From Streptococcus sanguinis (lineage in GTDB: Bacteria; Bacillota; Bacilli; Lactobacillales; Streptococcaceae): DNA of 64,000 bases. A program made the position numbers and the translations under genes. Location of the stretch: contig NZ_LR134002.1 in NCBI RefSeq assembly GCF_900635155.1, positions 2,161,001 through 2,225,000 on the forward strand, given 5' to 3'. Shown one piece after another: positions 63,317 through 64,000 of the stretch. The notes beneath the pieces are model-generated. The model did no database searches. It had not been told where the DNA came from and saw nothing but the letters and a program-made list of their open reading frames with translations. Every line of letters begins with the position of its first letter. Within the stretch, counting starts at the first letter, position 1.

Positions 63317-64000
63317 ATGGCTATATCATATAGACAGCGAGGCAAGAAGAAACTATGGGACTATAGGGTCTTTGACAGTAAAAAGAAAGTGATTGCATCT
63401 AATTCTGGTTTTCGGACAAAGAAGGAAGCTCAGATTGAAGCTCTTGCTTTTGAGATGAAAGTAAAAAATGGAGTAGTCGTTGATAGAGAAGTTACTCTGT
63501 ATCAGTTATGGGAGCGTTGGTTTGAATTACAGATTCTACCTTTAGGAAAATCAGAATCTGCTTTAAACAAACATAGATTCCGTGGGAAGATTATACAGAA
63601 GTATTTCCAGGATAAGCCGGTATGTGATATTCGATCAAGTGAATACCAGGAAATTATAAATGTTTATGCTAGAACAAATAGTCGGGATAATGTTAGTCGT
63701 TTAAACTCTGAAATTAAGAAAGTCATTATTTTTGCAAAAAGGGATAAGATTAATGTTCATGATTTTGCTGAAGGAGTTATATTGTCTGGGCGACCTTCTC
63801 CTAAAGGGAAGAAAGATAGGTATATCCATAGTCTAAAAGATTATGCACGTTTAGCAGTTTATCTTGAAGAACAATTGGATTATAGAAAATCTGTAGTTCC
63901 TTTCCAGCTATATGTGCAACTAAAGACAGGTTTGCGAGCTGGTGAAGTTTCAGGATTGAGTTGGGATTGTGTTCTCTGGGAGCGTCAAGGTATTCGTACC
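63317..64000 (+). CDS. int: Tyrosine recombinase (ICE integrase), N-terminal part cut by window edge
   Basis: The first 228 residues of a phage/Tn916-type integrase, starting MAISYRQRGKKKLWDYRVFD behind AGGAAGGGG. It has an arm-type DNA-binding domain (1-50), a SAM-like core-binding domain (about 58-155) and the start of the catalytic domain with the first catalytic Arg, R207, in LKTGLRAGEVSGLSW. The remaining catalytic residues and the right attachment site lie beyond base 64000. Confidence 0.9.
   Translation, partial: MAISYRQRGKKKLWDYRVFDSKKKVIASNSGFRTKKEAQIEALAFEMKVKNGVVVDREVTLYQLWERWFELQILPLGKSESALNKHRFRGKIIQKYFQDKPVCDIRSSEYQEIINVYARTNSRDNVSRLNSEIKKVIIFAKRDKINVHDFAEGVILSGRPSPKGKKDRYIHSLKDYARLAVYLEEQLDYRKSVVPFQLYVQLKTGLRAGEVSGLSWDCVLWERQGIRT

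Overview
The window reads as a chromosome segment of a viridans streptococcus of the sanguinis/gordonii/mitis type, carrying most of an integrative and conjugative element (ICE). The assignment rests on the gene order tyrS / pbp1b-rpoB-rpoC / comG(comY) operon / methyltransferase / ackA, the MarR-type adcR with adcCBA, the copYAZ operon with tandem TACATTTGTA boxes, a YSIRK-type LPxTG-like surface protein and low-GC codon use. No tRNA, rRNA, insertion sequence or CRISPR array was recognised. Species was not determined.

Region 1 (1-10.9 kb, all minus strand): folate genes folP-folC-folE (folE cut by the window edge) behind a leader that holds an intrinsic terminator; two CPBP-type membrane proteins, one apparently decayed; acetate kinase; and the late-competence pseudopilus operon comGA-GG with its downstream methyltransferase, preceded by a ComX (cin-box-like) promoter, with a DUF1033 gene just upstream.

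Region 2 (11.0-16.8 kb): a zinc alcohol dehydrogenase and a five-gene operon for a synthase-dependent exopolysaccharide: UDP-GlcNAc 2-epimerase, a membrane protein with a degenerate GGDEF-like domain, a 47-residue membrane peptide, a processive family 2 glycosyltransferase and a GH8 hydrolase. Its composition recalls the Listeria Pss (poly-ManNAc) and Pel/cellulose systems.

Region 3 (17.5-42.7 kb): rpoC and rpoB, pbp1b, tyrS, rlmA, the multi-sugar ATPase msmK, a repeat-built surface protein, two tandem TetR-type regulators, a lipoprotein, copper homeostasis (copY-copA-copZ) and zinc uptake (adcR-adcC-adcB-adcA) with operators visible.

Region 4 (about 43 kb to beyond the window end): a Tn916/ICEBs1-superfamily ICE. 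From the left it carries a cargo patch (two paralogous small lipoproteins flanking an AbiF-type HEPN abortive-infection gene with an abiF-like RNA in front of it), an ImmA/ImmR-type switch, a strong promoter with two operator-like palindromes, and about 630 bases of highly structured, ORF-free sequence ending in a strong intrinsic terminator (a candidate large ornate non-coding RNA). Next come DUF2786 and small genes, DUF961 proteins, the FtsK-type coupling protein, oriT, the MobT relaxase, small accessory genes, the conjugation channel (TcpC, TcpD, TcpE, VirB4-like ATPase, a large membrane protein, a two-domain wall hydrolase), a DUF771/excisionase-like gene and the start of a tyrosine integrase truncated at base 64000. 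The right end of the element is not in the window and the left attachment site could not be fixed.

The most promising undescribed features are the large RNA under the ImmR-type promoter, the abiF RNA/AbiF unit flanked by duplicated lipoproteins, and the Pss-like polysaccharide operon whose GGDEF-like domain has lost its signature residues.
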